This document shows, piece by piece, positions 1 through 12,856 of a stretch of DNA of 64,000 nt. How positions within the stretch are numbered: the stretch's first letter is position 1; the number at the start of each line of letters is the position of its first letter. The stretch is taken from contig OZ316893.1 in the NCBI GenBank assembly GCA_973895155.1, positions 18,786,001-18,850,000 on the forward strand, read 5' to 3'. Both the position numbers and the translations under genes were made by a program. A model generated the notes under the pieces. The model saw only the letters and a program-made list of their open reading frames with translations. It did not search any database and was not told the DNA's origin. The DNA is from Marsupella aquatica. Its lineage: Eukaryota > Marchantiophyta.

Positions 1-1600
1 GCAGCCGGCAAAACCTAAGAAGAGGCTCCGATTGGTGAAGAAAACCACATCAATGCGAGTTTTCCTGGAGAAGGTATACAGTACTGTGGAGGCTTTCATT
101 AAGCATGATTTCTATGCAAGATGGCAAGGAGAACAATATCAGAATTGTTTGAAGACATTTCAGAAGGGTACAATTGTTTCCTCAATAGATTTTGCCGAGA
201 ATTACACTTTTGCAGTACAAGATGAGGTCCAAAGTCTTCACTGGGACAATCATCAGATTACAATTCTTGTGCTGATCACATACCGTCATCAGCATGATAA
301 GGAGGATGACCCCATTGTGTATGACTCCCATGGTAAAAAAATTACCAGGTTCATTGAAGCTGATTACCACTTTTTCATTTCAGACGACAACAGTCATGAC
401 ACTTTTTTCGTCCAACATTGCTTGGACTTTCATTGAAGCTGGATGCAAGAGCAGGGTTTCCTTGTCAACAACCGTATCATGTGGTCTGATGGGTGTGCAG
501 CCCAATTCAAGGCTTGTCGGCCGTTCTCATATGTAGCCAAGTACTACAATGAATACGGAGCAAGGATGATGTGGTGTTTTCATGCCTCGGGGCATGGGAA
601 AGGACTACAGGTATATGTTGCATTCTTTGACTACAGTTTTGAGCCATGTTTTATGCATGCATGCACTCTACTATGCTTGCAATCGTTTTAAATTATATTA
701 TGATTGTTTGTACTGTCATATACTTATTTCATTCCACAGGATGGTCTTGGAGGTGGAGTGAAGAGTGCCCTTCGAAAGGAGCAATTACGAACAGAAGGAG
801 GGCATCCAATGGAGGGTGCAAAGGATGTTGTGGCATTCTTGAAAGAACGCTTTTGCCTGGGGAAGGAAAGGGAGTATGATAAGAAACAAGGAGTTCGACG
901 TTTCTTTTGGGAGATAGGAGTGCAAGAAGTTCAGAGAATTCAGGCAAATGAATGCTTGTCTATCAAGGGTATTAGGCAGATGCACTGTTTTTTGGGGTAC
1001 AGCAAGGAGAATCCGATGATGTTGAAATGTCGTGACCTGGCATGTTTTTGTGAGGATTGTGTGGTTGATGCAGAGAATCATAGCAATTGCGAGAATCAAG
1101 CATGGGTCAACCCATGGGATGTTGACCATGTGTTTCCACTGCAGCCAATTGAGATTGCTAGTATTATTCAAGACATGCATGGTGGCCTAGATGCTAACAA
1201 TTGTGACTATGAAAATTACCTTGGAGATCTGGTCGACGTTGGTGATTACTTTGCTGTTCTGGCTGAGGAAGGGAACATTTGGCATGCAGAATTTTATATT
1301 TTGCTGTGCACAAAGTTGGCTGCTATTGTTGAAGCAGACTTCACTGATGATTACGGTGCAAAGTTCTTGAAGGGTGATAGAGTGTTGGCTGGCACTTGGT
1401 ATCAACAGTATGGCAGGTTATCGGATTATTGTTTTGTTAGATATGAGAAGGCTAGCTTGAGTTATGTGGATGTGTCCTCTGTGGTACACATCAAATTTGG
1501 TCTTGTACCAACAAAGGTTGTGAGCGGTTCACCAGGATTCAAAATTTCATCCAACACCCTAGATGCAATTTTGTGTTCAACAGAAAGGTACTCAGTCTGA
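1..1600 (+). pseudogene. Element T transposase-like gene, copy 1 (5' partial, one nonsense codon)
   Basis: The frame is already open at base 2 and continues upstream of the window. Exon 1 runs to 610, a GT..AG intron spans 611-739, and exon 2 starts at 740 in phase 0 and ends at a possible donor near 1,590 or the stop at 1,598-1,600. Motifs in order are SIDFAENY, SDGCAAQFK, SGHGKG joined across the intron to DGLGGGVK, and a cysteine cluster CRDLACFCEDC. From memory this pattern matches uncharacterised RNase-H-like transposase proteins in animals and plants; I cannot assign a named superfamily. The aspartates of DFAENY and SDG are candidate catalytic residues (inference). The frame is broken by TGA at 434-436, where copy 2 reads TGG. 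Copy 2 has other stops, so the ancestor of both was open. Confidence 0.65.
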
Positions 1601-1894
1601 ATGATGTCTGATTTAAATTTTGTATGATTTCAATTCTGAAGGGTTTATAATATCAGTTTAATACCAGTTTAGTACTTGAGTATAATACCAGTTTAGTAAT
1701 TGGTCACCTGAGTTTAAGTATAGTTTAGACCAGTTTACATGAAGGGGCATCTAATTGCGAGTGTCTTTGTTTACTTCAGGGCGAATCCTTCAGTGAGTAC
1801 ATGCAATGAACTTGTATGGCTAAGTTAGCCTGCAATTCTCAAGGACAGGTAAACGTACACACAAGATTCATAGAGTGACCCCATTATAATACTT

Positions 1895-2448
1895 GTTTCT
1901 TTGTCATTAATACTAATTGCATCTTATGCAATACCTAGTCTGTAGTACTTAATGCTCATATAATACCAAGTACCAAGTACCAAATACCTACTTCATAATA
2001 CTAAATAATACTTTAGAGTACTTGCCAATACCAGTCAATATTCCACAATACTGTTTAGTACCATAATAGCTTTTGTAATACTAATACTACACAGTACTCA
2101 ATACCTAGTACTACGCAGTACTAAAGCAATACTCTCTCAGGTACCCTCTAATATCATCAATACCGTTCCTAATTCTATATAGTACCAATAATTTCTAGTA
2201 CCTAATACCTAGCATTCTGTAATACTAATACTATAACAGTACTCAATACCTATTCAGTAATACATCTAATACCATCAATACCTAATACTATATAGTACCT
2301 AATACCACGAATACCAAATACTTTGTATTTTGGATAGTACCTAATACCTAAAATACCCAATACTTTGCATTTTGTATAGTACCATCAATACCTAAGATTC
2401 TGTAGTACCAATACTTCCAAACACATAGCATTCAGGTAATACTAATAC
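1895..2448 (+). repeat. AATAC/AGTACC-core degenerate array, copy 1
   Basis: About 550 bp made largely of irregularly spaced AATACC, AATACT, AGTACC and AGTACT words, AT-rich and without an open frame. The array starts after the transposase gene and resumes for about 30 bp at 28,256 beyond the CACTA element. An equivalent array lies at 36,541-37,010 in copy 2. Spacing is irregular, unlike the 21-bp array at 30,400-30,640. The CACTA element inserted inside this array. Confidence 0.8.
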
Positions 2449-2451
2449 TTT

Positions 2452-2481
2452 CACTAGTAGAAACCGGGGGGTATTTAGACC
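2452..2481 (+). repeat. CACTA left terminal inverted repeat
   Basis: The first 18 bases match the right end perfectly. Similarity continues as TATTTAGACC on the left against TAATTTAGACC on the right, after a small length difference in the G run. The preceding TTT is one copy of the target duplication. Confidence 0.93.
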
Positions 2482-3279
2482 CCATTAAATGACTATTCAG
2501 TACCGTGTAGGACTTGGAAACGACTGGGAAGGACTCCAATCCTTTATAGGACTGCGAGTCGTATGTTTTGTTACTATAATCAACTGAGTCCTTTATAGAA
2601 CTGGTTTATAAGTCGTTTAATAGACTGGATTTTCAGTCTATTTTAGTCTTTGTGTGGGTAGCTTTGGTGAGTCGTTTTCAGTCTTTTATGGGCTGAGATG
2701 GTGAGTCGTTGGGAACAACTAAAAAGGTTATGGAGGGTAGTCTTTAAATATACTTTGTGGGGTATGTATAAGTCTTTCATGTCAACTGGATATGAGTGAT
2801 GAAGACCCCACTATACTACTTGGAATGAACCCACTCTTGTGCACAAATAACATATTGCATTCATGTGTTATTGTGTACTTGGAATGAACTCACTCTATAA
2901 GTTCACCATTCATCATGTTAACATTAGAATACATAGTTTCAGAAAGCCATCTTCTATACCATGTACACTAATATGAATTCATAGATTCAAACTTCATAGA
3001 CTACAAAGAAGGTCACAAAGTATTCCTCTATACCATACACACTAATACTGAAATGATACAAAACAGATTCAAATATCATAGACAATCACCATAGAGCCAT
3101 AGTTTGACATCAATCACTTGTTTCATACATACAGAATTCAGAAATATCAATGTCACACACAACGGCTCCTTCATCCTCTTTACCAAATGGAAAAATTGGT
3201 ACAGATATTTCTTGGATCTTTCCAAGGCAATGTCAAAATGTGACACAATTCACATGATTCTATCTACACTTGCATTCAG
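2482..3279. other. CACTA left subterminal region, no gene seen
   Basis: The stretch to about 2,790 is rich in short direct repeats (GAGTCGTT, AGTCTTT, AGTCCTTTATA variants), consistent with subterminal transposase-binding sites. From about 2,800 to 3,279 I see only AT-rich sequence with a repeated phrase, CTTGGAATGAACCCACTC at 2,819 and a variant near 2,879. This is probably 3' untranslated or terminal sequence of the minus-strand gene that stops at 3,280. Confidence 0.55.
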
Positions 3280-6200
3280 TCACTGCAGACTAACATACTC
3301 TGATGGCCAAAGCACAAGAGATCCTACTGCATCTGCAATTATTTCCTGAGGTGGATCATCGTCTCTATTCGGAAATGGCAAATTACAATCAGATACAATC
3401 ACTGTAGTCAACAACACTACTACATGGTCATCCGGGACCACTTTGCCATGGAATTTTGCATGATCCGGTCGCAAAATGCCTGTACCCACACATACCTGCG
3501 AGTCATCCTCCCATGATAGAAGATTATGGACTGGCTCTGCTGTGGCTATCACCTCCACCTTACCCTGGCTGTTTTTCTTGGCTTTCCTGGGTGGCTTATA
3601 CATGACATTATTCATACCTTGGTTGCGAGTCATGACTTTGGCACGAGTGTTTTGTGCTGGTGATCGAGAATTGGCTACACTCTTCTTCAAAGAATCTGCA
3701 TCCATATTTGACACTTCTGATTGTGTAGCAGGATTTCCCTGCGACATCATCTCAGTATCTGCCAACATTGTACTTGCTTCAATTGAAGCATCTACAATCT
3801 TACTTGCATCCAATGTTGCTCCCAAGTTTCGACGTCGCTTCACCCTGCTCCCACTTGGTTGAGAGTCTGTCAACTCTGCATCAACTACAATTCAGTGTCA
3901 TGTCCAACATAAGTCAATCACTCATCACATGTGCTAAATGTACATGTCACCAACCACAAAGTTGTCACTATCTCCTTACCATTATGAACAGCCTTCTTCC
4001 CCTTCTTTGCCATTGCCATATGCTCCATGTCTGCTTCTGTTGATCAATAAACACACCACAATATTCAAGTTGAATCTATTAACCACTGAATTGTTTTTCA
4101 ACATTCATATAGAGGAATTTAAAGCATCAGCTTACCTGATACCTCCTTGGCTATGGTCACTGAGGCACTGGGCACATCTTCTTCATTATTGCTCTTTGAA
4201 TCACCTGATACATCAATCATGATGTCACTTCAGATCCCAGTTCATCCAACCAGTTCTTACAGAAAAGATTACCTCCAACCGGCTTAAGCTTCACAAAACT
4301 CCATGCACTTTTCAAATGTAATGTACTGGATCATAGCAGGTTACCTGTCTCAGCAACCTTCTTGCCCTTCTGCTTACTGATTACAGGGTCCTTCTCTGCC
4401 TCCACTCTTTCTGCATTCAAACCATTCACTCAATTCATGAAAACTTACTTCTAACATTTGAACATAGGACACAATGAACAATGGGCCGGTGTCATTTCCA
4501 TACCTGTGTCAGATTTGCCAATTCCCTTTTTTGTTAACAAGGGCACACTTTGTACAATGTTGCCCTCATTGTTTGGTTGGGAACCACCCAATTTTTCAAT
4601 CACAAGCTTGAAATTAGATTCCACTGATGCAAGAAGGTTCGCTACAGATGCCTCCACAATATCCAAACGATCAGCCAATTTACTTTCCACTCGAGGGAGT
4701 CCACACTCTAATGACTTCAACCGTTCACACATCTCTGTGAGAGTTGTAACAGTTCCCTGTCATAACACAGCTTACATATCTCAGATAACTGTCCCCAAGA
4801 ACTGGTTGCTTACTTCCTACTACATTTCTTTCTGATGCTCAAGGCCAAATAGTCACAGAACATACAGAATTACAATATAATCACCTGTTTGGAAGTTACA
4901 CTTGTCACCTCACTCCTTTGTTTCATGAACTCCTCTCTCACTTCTTGTGCTGATGGTTCTTCACCTGTCAATTTCTTCTGCAGTCCACATCAACATACAT
5001 ATGAATGAAACCAAGTGTTGATTGTCAATGAAAATGTAATAATGGTAGCAAGATGATAAGTTTGAGGCTTACTATCAGGCATGTCACTGCCTTACCAATT
5101 GTTCTTTCACTGGAGCATAACTTCCTCTCCCAGCCTGTGAAAGGTGTTTCACTTTGCCTCGAGCATTTGACATCAGTTCACTCTTGCTCTGTCCAGCCTC
5201 CGACATGAACCCTTTGATTAACCGTGTCCATTGATCCAGTTCCAATGATGGGGGTGGTGGCATTCTCCTGTTAGAACCATTGTCTATCCACATCCTTTTC
5301 AACCTATGCCTCTCTTGTTTCAAAATCCTCATTGCATAATCTGATATGCAATCTTCAACTGGGCCCTTACCATCATTACCAACATACTCCCACCGTTCAA
5401 GAATGTCCTTGCAGATAGCAGCCCAATCAGCTTTGTTCTGACTCCTAAACTCTGTAATGCTCAAATCTAACCAACGCAATACTTCTCCTCTTAGGTCAGA
5501 ATGCCAACGGTTCTTACCATCACATGTGGGAGTTATCCAACCTTCGGAATTCACTTCTACTTTACCAAATTTGTTACTGTCTCCTGCCTTGGTACTCCCT
5601 GAAGTGCTACTAGGTGTCCCTCCACGGCCTGGTGTCCCCCCACGGCCTGGGGTCCCTCCACGGCCTGATCTCCCCCCACGGCCTGGATTGCATTGTCCAA
5701 ACCTCCCTGGAGTCCCTGCACATTTACAGGATCCATTTACAGTCACTTACATTAGGTAAGTATGAATCATAAATCCCGCTGCCAAATATACAGTGGACTT
5801 CAGAGCAATTCTGCAATGACCAAGTTACCTCTCCCTTGGCGCATAGATGGTTCTGGACCACCTGTCCTATTGCTTTGTCTTGATGAATTAGGGGCGTTTC
5901 TCCCGCCTGTGAATGATTGCCTACTATCTGAACGTGGATGGCCTTTGTTGTTTTCGTGATTGTCCCAATCAGAGTCTGCATACCAACAGGTACATGCCAC
6001 ACTCATGGACCTGTAAGATAAACTCTTTGCCCTAGCTACACATCAGATAAGTGCATATTGAGCTAAATCTCTACTACCATCACAAAATCACTAGCACAAG
6101 GCACTTACTTGTCCAATCATCCTCCTCACCTTTCCATTGCCCTCTGTACCCGTCTCTACCACGCTCTGGGTGTTCATATTCATCCCATCCATCTTCTGCT

Positions 6201-6461
6201 CCATCATAGTCATCATCATAATTATCAGGCGTCCCTTGCCAATAACTCTGGCTCCTTCTAGGGTATGGATTATGTGATTTCTCTCTAGCTGCCCACCTAC
6301 CTGGGACTTGATGAGGGCCCTGTGCATCTTGCACAGGTGCATTTTTCTGTGAGCCCCCTGCATTTGGGTCTCCATCCATATCCAATCTTTCCTCTTCACA
6401 CCACTCTCCAAGCCCCATGTCTGTCTCCATGTCATCACCCTCTTCCCCCATAGCTTCTGCA
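3280..6461 (-). CDS. CACTA second gene: TNPA-like / Transposase_24-type protein, about 10 exons
   Basis: A chain of minus-strand open segments with good GT..AG borders runs from about 6,461 (acidic exon, GEEGDDMETD) through an R/G/S-rich exon (about 6,000-5,825). The largest exon (about 5,720-5,090) has a glycine-rich RGGTPG repeat followed by a helical tract with W-S-D-L-R-G-E and WEYVGNDGKGP. Small exons near 4,976-4,885, 4,755-4,502 (leucine-rich coiled coil), 4,411-4,345, 4,210-4,134 and 4,048-3,980 follow, and the terminal exon is about 3,880-3,280, with a basic RVKRRR patch. The central part resembles the plant Transposase_24 family found beside TNP2 in CACTA elements (from memory), which would make this the DNA-binding partner protein. 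No stop falls in the exons I joined, but the exact junctions are inferred. Confidence 0.6.
5620..5692 (-). repeat. Coding 18-bp minisatellite (RGGTPG repeat)
   Basis: About four imperfect copies of an 18-bp unit containing CCACGGCCTGG lie inside the largest exon of the Transposase_24-like gene. They encode a repeating Arg-Gly-Gly-Thr-Pro-Gly segment. The length is a multiple of three, so the frame is kept. Confidence 0.8.
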
Positions 6462-6628
6462 CAGCACCCACAACCAAACAGGGAGAATCAGCACACTAAA
6501 TTCAAAGTATCAATCAATTTCATGCATATCCAACTATCCTAAACATCATTCCAGGCAGCAATTCCCGTTCTGTGACTCTGTGCAGGTAGTCATCCTCAAC
6601 CTCATACTTGCCAATCGCCAGTTGTTGC

Positions 6629-9600
6629 CTATTGCAAATCATCAACCTCATCATATTCCATTTGCCCAGGTTCATCATATGTCTCTCTCAATGTTAAGGG
6701 GATGTAGTCAGTCCCTGCCCGAGTTGGAAGTACAATCTCATGACTAGGATGCTCGAATGCAGCATGGTCATCCAAACTGAACTCTACTTTACTTCCATCC
6801 ATCCGCCTGTTCCGTGCTTGGCTATGGCATACCACCCTCCAGCCATGTGACTCCTCCACATCTGCAAAGAAAGCCTGTTCAACTTGGCTAGGGAAAACAA
6901 AAGGCTCAGACCATTCTGGTACTCTGGACCTAAAATTGGCCAACAAGAACCCATCATGATCACGCTTCATGGTGGCCCTTGGTCTCTGTCACTCTGATTT
7001 CACCCATGATCCCTTCATCAATATCACTGGGACACTTGTGTTACCATAATTCAACACCCAAATGTTGGTCAACTCCCCCACGTAACCCATCTTCATCCAC
7101 CCCCTCTGTTCTTCAGAGGTTCTCTGCTCAAACACAGAAATCAAACCACAATCATATGATACACAATGGTCACCCTGCTCATCCCTCACTCGATAATGAT
7201 TTCCATAAGCTCTCATCCGTTTGTAGGTCAGAATAGACAATCGTGGTGGCACAGATAGAAGATACAAATCCTTCTCCATATCTGGGTGATGTCTACTATG
7301 CTCTCGAATTGTCACCCGAATCCACTGCTCGAACTGTGGGAAGGGATCCTGCTGCCCAGAGTGTGCAGCTTTTTGCATATCATATTCCCTGCAATATGAG
7401 GTACAGGCATAGTTAGGTCTAAACAACACATGACAACCTAAGATCACCCTTGGAACAGACAAGAAGCATCACAACAAAGGCAAGTCAATTCAATCACTCA
7501 CCTCCACCATGGTTGCATAGGCTCTGTGTTTGCCAGCACATATGAATGAGCCTTGTCTCAAATCGCAACAGGCAGCTGAACAGCACGTCCCACACCTTCA
7601 ACAACCTCGCCACTCACTCCATCATCTTCACCAGATTTCCAAACTCTTGTCATAGCTTCACCAGACCCAGCCATGTACTCTGTTAGGAATCCCAACGTCT
7701 CATCCTTAATGTACCCCAATGCCATGGAAGCCTCTGGCCTGTAGTATGTTCTCACATGACCTTTCAACAACTTCATGTATCGCTCCATAGGGTACATCCA
7801 TCTGGTACTGACTGGCCCATACTGCCCTAGCTCTTCTACCACATGGATTAGGAGATGAGTCATAACATCAAAGAAAGCAGGGGGGAAGTATATCTCCAAG
7901 TCACAGAGGACATAAGCAGCATCCTGCTTCAACTGCTCCAATCCTTGGGGATCCCACACTTTCACACATATACGGCAAAATACATTGCACAGTCGAAGAA
8001 TGACATTACGGACTGGTTTCTGCATGAGACCTCTGAGGCATAGGGGCAGAATGTGCTGCATCAACACATGGTAGTCATGTGTTTTCATACTGCCAAGTTT
8101 ATTCTTTGTAATATGCTTCTTGAAGGCACCAGCATAGCCAGAGGGCACTTTCAGACAGCTCAATCTATACAAGAATGTCTTCCATTCATCCTGTGTGCAC
8201 ACATAGGGAGCTTGGAACTTGAGAAGTACATTGGGATTGCTTGCATGGGGCTTCAACCAAAGGTGAGGGCGAATCCCCTTCTGTTGCATATCAGCTCGAA
8301 CTGCTCCTGTATCTTTCTCACCCGACAAGAACTTCAGCAAGCTCTCACAAATATTTTTCTCAATGTGCATGACGTCCACATTGTGTTTGCTGGGCTCGAA
8401 TTCCTGCACTCCACAAAGCAAAGAATTCAACAACAGAAACACTAATTAACCACATAGGAGGATTGTAACCAACATCAATCCACCATTGCTCCAATCTAAA
8501 ATTGCAATCATACAGGGGCTGGAGGCTAAGTACATTACCCTCCAGTACTCCAACTCCAAGTCCATCAAGGTCTGTCTTTTCACACCGTGTTTCACCACTG
8601 GATCCTTAGGTTCTCGATCAGTGGCACTTCTCTTGTCCCAATCAGCCTTCCTGGCTGCCCACCTCAGGACTTGCTCTCTGGTGACCCTCTGTGGTGGGCC
8701 ACGAAGCTCTGTTTTGTTGTTGAAGTGTGCAATTTGAGACCGTGTGTGCCTGTAAGGATGATCAACAGGCAGATACCTTCTATGCCCCTGAAATTTCATA
8801 CTGTGCAGGGCATGCGACCACTCACTTGTCACATTTTTCCCACATGGTGTGCACCCCACATAGCCCTTTGTCACTCGTCCAGATATGATGCCATGGCCTG
8901 GGTAATCTGCTATATCCAGCAAACAAATTGCATGCAGTCTAAAGGGGCTGGGTCGAAGAAGCCCCTTCAGAACATCATGGGTTAACACCCCTTCTATCCA
9001 CAAAGTCTTCTACTCTTCCACTGCTGGAGCCAACATGATATCTATGAATTGCTCGGTCACAGAAGCTGGTCCAGGGATTAACAGCACCATCATGACAAAA
9101 AACCTCTTTGTAGTCATCCATGGGGGAAGGTTGTAATTTAGCAGCGTAACCGGCCAACATGAATAACGGTTGTTTTTGTCTCCAAATGGGTTTACTCCAT
9201 CCAGTGATAGACCAAATCGAAAGTTCCGCTTCTCTGCAGCAAACTGTGGCCACCTCTCATCAACAAATTTCCAATGGTTGGAATCTCCAATGTGACGCTG
9301 CAGGCCATCACTGCTCTTGTTATCAGGAGTCCATGTCATCAGCTTGGAAATGGCAGGGCATCTAAATAGACGTTGTAGTCTAGGAATGAGAGGAAAATGA
9401 CGAAGAACCTTGGCAGGGTGTGTACATTTCCCTACATTCTTGTACCTGTGCTTACCACAATGAGGGCATGTCAATTTATCTGCATGCTCTTTGCGAAAGA
9501 GAACACACCCATCAGGGCATGCGTCAATAGACACATAGTTCAGCCCAAGGTTAGACATCAATTTCCTAGCCTCGTACATATTTTTTGGAATTGAATTACC

Positions 9601-10329
9601 ATCTGGTAACACATTTCGGCGCAGGAAGGTCAACAACTCTGTCACAAATATATTGGGAACATTGTGATTGCCACAGATGTTCAACAACAACACGACAAAA
9701 CCCAGCTTGGAGCAGTTCGACCCCTCGTAGATAGGAATGCAAGCTTCTTTGATGTATTTTGGGCCCCCAAACACCCACTCTCTCTCTGCTGCACCTTCCC
9801 CAATGTCAAAGTCAGGTTCAGCTTGGCCGTCGCCAATGTGTGGCTGCGGTTCATTGTCCTCTTCTGATTCCACTGTGTCGTAAAAAGCATCAAGGTCTTC
9901 AAAAATCTCTTGAACCATTCTTGGGACATCCATCCCACCGTCCTCAGTGACTGCCTCTACATCTCCATCTTGGTCATCCACGTTCTCATGTTGGACCCAA
10001 GGACCATCCTCTGCACAGTCTATGTCCTGCTCTACGTAGTCTCTACGCCTAGCTGTATTAGAATCCACAAAGTCAGCTCTCCACTCTTCATCAGAGGAGT
10101 CTTCTTCTGCTGGTACATTCCAAACCCTCCACCGAGGGTGCCTTTCATGCCGCAGCAGGTGAAGGTACACAGTGTTCAAACTCAACGACTTGAATCCTTG
10201 GCACTGTGTGCATGGGCATCTCATCCTCCTACTCCTACCTTGGGCGGCCCGGGCTTGTTCACGCATCCACAATTTAGAATCATGATGCCTAATCCTAAAT
10301 GGGTTGTGAAGAGGCAACCTTGGAGCCAT
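6629..10329 (-). pseudogene. CACTA TNP2-type transposase (three in-frame stops)
   Basis: Translation starts at ATG 10,329 (MAPRLPLHNPF). Residues ~30-70 are a transposase-associated zinc-finger-like domain (CPCTQCQGF..HLLRHE). Transposase_21 follows, with CPHCGKHRYKN, the GLSLDGVNPFG aspartate and DYPGHGIISG. The next exon (about 8,430-7,500) carries HNVDVMHIEKN, HDYHVLMQHILP and RWMYPMERYMK, typical of the C-terminal part and DUF4218. The last exon (about 7,395-6,629) matches DUF4216 (LNYGNTSVPVILMKGSW). Introns fit near 8,540-8,430 and 7,500-7,396. In-frame stops at 9,010-9,012 (TAG), 7,558-7,560 (TGA) and 6,989-6,991 (TGA), each followed by continuing homology, make this copy inactive as read. 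It would catalyse cut-and-paste of the CACTA ends. Confidence 0.88.
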
Positions 10330-10682
10330 CACTATACACACGCACTCAGCACCCTGTCATTTTATTATGCAAGTGAAAAATACACTTCCTGTTAAGGATT
10401 TCACCCCCGACTGTACTTGCCAAAATACGTAACGTTCCAAAAAAACAAAAAAACAAAAACTATAGGTGCCTGAGTCATGTACCTATTCTCAAGTGAATGA
10501 GACAAAATTCCTAAATGTTTGAGGGTGTCAACTCCTCTGCTGTCCTCACATGTACTGCCTCTGCACGTACATCCATGACCATATCAGAGTCCAATCATGT
10601 ATAGTCATAGACATAGGTGCCAGGTGCGAGACCGGTGTGAGATGTCCTCATCTTACTACCACATCAAATACGGATACCAATC

Positions 10683-11225
10683 CTATTGTCGATGCCACTC
10701 AGCCCTGAGGTACTCAGGCATGTACATTAAGTCATCAAGGTCTAAACCCTGCTCATGCCATGGTGGTCTTCGATCCGTGCCTACAAGCAGTGGCAGCAGT
10801 GCCCTCCATGGTGCACATGTTGCTACCAAGTCCCTCCACTGGGTACTAATTAGTCTATATTTGCAGATATCTTGTGCGCCAGACACCACAAGAACCCTCG
10901 GCCAGACATGTGTAAGAACTATATCATCTGCCAAATCAGGCAACAAGGAACCACCTACAGCATCGTGCTTGTCTAACTCATCTACTGAAAAGTAAATGTC
11001 CTCTTCCGACTGTGCATCCTCATTCACCACAGCATTCACAACACATCCAAGGTCTGCAGGCATTATCTTGGATGGAGCTACACTCTGTCTGGTTACCAAT
11101 CCACACAAGTAAGCCCAAGCAGTAGCCATGCACGATGCAACCCGTAGGAGGACCCTACATAGGGCCTGACGGTCTGGAAGAGGCAGCATACCCACCAAAG
11201 TCTTCAGCCAAACAGAGCCCAGCAA
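10683..11225 (-). CDS. F-box-like protein carried in the CACTA element
   Basis: An uninterrupted 180-residue frame just upstream of the TNP2 start and on the same strand. Residues ~90-145 read LLPDLADDIVLTHVWPRV, then CKYRLISTQWRDLV and CAPWRAL. This is the F-box pattern of an LPDD-type start, a hydrophobic helix, then R-x-V/I-S-x-x-W-R. F-box proteins recruit targets to SCF ubiquitin ligases in nucleus or cytosol. No leucine-rich or Kelch repeat follows, so a substrate domain is absent or in an unseen exon. It lies inside the CACTA boundaries between TNP2 and the BRCT gene, so it is cargo or a family-specific accessory gene. The family call rests on motif reading alone. Confidence 0.55.
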   Translation of the reverse strand: MLGSVWLKTLVGMLPLPDRQALCRVLLRVASCMATAWAYLCGLVTRQSVAPSKIMPADLGCVVNAVVNEDAQSEEDIYFSVDELDKHDAVGGSLLPDLADDIVLTHVWPRVLVVSGAQDICKYRLISTQWRDLVATCAPWRALLPLLVGTDRRPPWHEQGLDLDDLMYMPEYLRAEWHRQ

Positions 11226-11365
11226 GTAGATTCACAGTCACACCCCACGCAGCAGGAAACAACAATCACTTCAACTGCGACCAACCATGACAAGATGAGT
11301 TAGTTCAAGGATCACATTTATTACAAAATTGTGATTTATACAAAAATATGAGGGACTCCTACTCC

Positions 11366-12118
11366 TCACTCTCTCCCACCTTTGCTAAACATACATCTCC
11401 GCTGAATCTTGGAGGGCCAGGCCTCAAAAATATCAAAGTCCCAAGCATTCTGTCGCTTCCCTCTAGCTGCTGATTCCAGAAGCCAATCAGGGGAAAGCAC
11501 CCAAAGATTGTTGTTCATGACAAAATCACGCACTGTTGTCTTAAAGAATTTGCTGCATATTTTCATGTATGACAGACCTACAACATGAGTGGAGGTTTCT
11601 GTTAGACTCTCCTCCACTGTCCCACCTAGCTCAACAACTATAGACTTGTACAATCTGCACTTAGTCTCCCCAATTCCTTCTTCTGCAAATACCACACTGA
11701 ACCCCTTCATAATGGTATTTCTCTCCTTGCCATGCTCATTCAATATAGCATCTGCATGCATAGGATGGTGTCCTATGTTGACAACAGGTCCATATTGGAC
11801 AGAAGCAAAGTTGGGTTTCTCTGCCGCTGCTTCATAGGCTTCCTTTTCAGCCAAAGCCTCTGCAGTGGCCTCCTCACTCTCCCACAACTCATATTGCTCA
11901 GTACTCTGTACACACCTATGTTTAACAGAATCGGTCAGCCAAGAGACTTCAACTACTTTTAGACCTTGGTTGGTAATGGCAGAATCAATGAAGGACCATG
12001 ACCAGTTGTTCATCACATCCAGCCATGTCCCCGCAACAACATGTGTAGTCTATGGAGTGATGTCCTTGACTTCAGTCCCATGGAACTCTGAGAATCGTTT
12101 TTGTACGATTGGCCAACT
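11366..12118 (-). pseudogene. Tandem BRCT-domain protein fragment carried in the CACTA element
   Basis: Reading minus, a first BRCT repeat (about 12,118-11,910) shows SEFHGTEVKDITP, then TTHVVAG and VVEVSWLTDSVKHR. After an Ala/Glu-rich linker, a second repeat (about 11,745-11,430) shows FSVVFAEEGIG, ELGGTVEESLTETSTHVVG and LSPDWLLESAARGKR. GG, THVV and the W-L-x-x-S tail are BRCT hallmarks. BRCT pairs bind phosphopeptides and occur in DNA-repair proteins; the BRCT-linker-BRCT layout recalls DNA ligase IV C-termini but also others. TAG at 12,050-12,052 interrupts repeat 1 directly before TTHVVAG. The N-terminal part was not found; the sequence 5' of 12,118 is cut by the unit starting at 12,391 or decayed. 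Confidence 0.65.
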
Positions 12119-12748
12119 CACTTGGGTGAACCCATAGTGGCCAGGAATCAAAATGGCTTTGATTCCAGCCAACAGAGGCGGGTGGTCAACCTTTGTACGT
12201 TTCCTAGAGGCCATGTACACACGGGCCACCTAATCACTGCAGACCGGAAGATAATGCGTTCACCTGATAATCGGAGGGCCCTTAAAATGCTACGTTTATA
12301 ACTTGGTCCAGTCCAGTCGTCTGGTGAGTCTCTGCTCCGATTCCAAACGGGAGAAATATTGGGACAAACGTACTAGACACCTGCAAGCATTGTGACGCCG
12401 CCGGTACGGCGGTTAATGAGTGATTCAGTCTAACTGCGCTCGGCACGCGCGTTAGGTGGGTCTTAGGCCGCTATTATTAGCATAACGACAGTATTTAGGT
12501 AATCATTAGGGGTAGGACATCATTAGGCAATAAGGGGGACTTCAGGTTCGGGCTGGCGGCGGGTCGCTATTCGCACACCCGGGTTATGAGCATGGAGGGG
12601 CCCCTCCCTCGGGTCCGTATAACGAACTTAAGGGAGCGGCCACTGACGCACGCTGACTCAGACCGGCGGAGTGGCCGGTACACCACAAGCGTGAGCGGTT
12701 CAACCTATGGGCGTCGAGGAGACGTCGGGGATCGACAAGCCCTCAAAG

Positions 12749-12757
12749 TATAAAAGG
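12749..12757 (+). promoter_or_regulatory. Putative TATA box of the unit's transcript
   Basis: TATAAAAGG lies about 105 bp upstream of the first ATG of the reading frames starting at 12,857, at a distance suitable for a plant Pol II core promoter. No experimental start site is implied. Confidence 0.5.
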
Positions 12758-12856
12758 GGAGCCAACCCTTTGTAGTGCACCAGTCCATCAGTCCGCGCGC
12801 CAGCTTCGACCCCAGCTCTCTCGTTCTCTCTAGGTCGCCACTACTATCTCCTCTGA

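Noticed and set aside
1895-2448. Possible CRISPR-like or centromeric satellite array
   Set aside because: Unit spacing is irregular, there are no spacers, and the array is local to the transposon copies.
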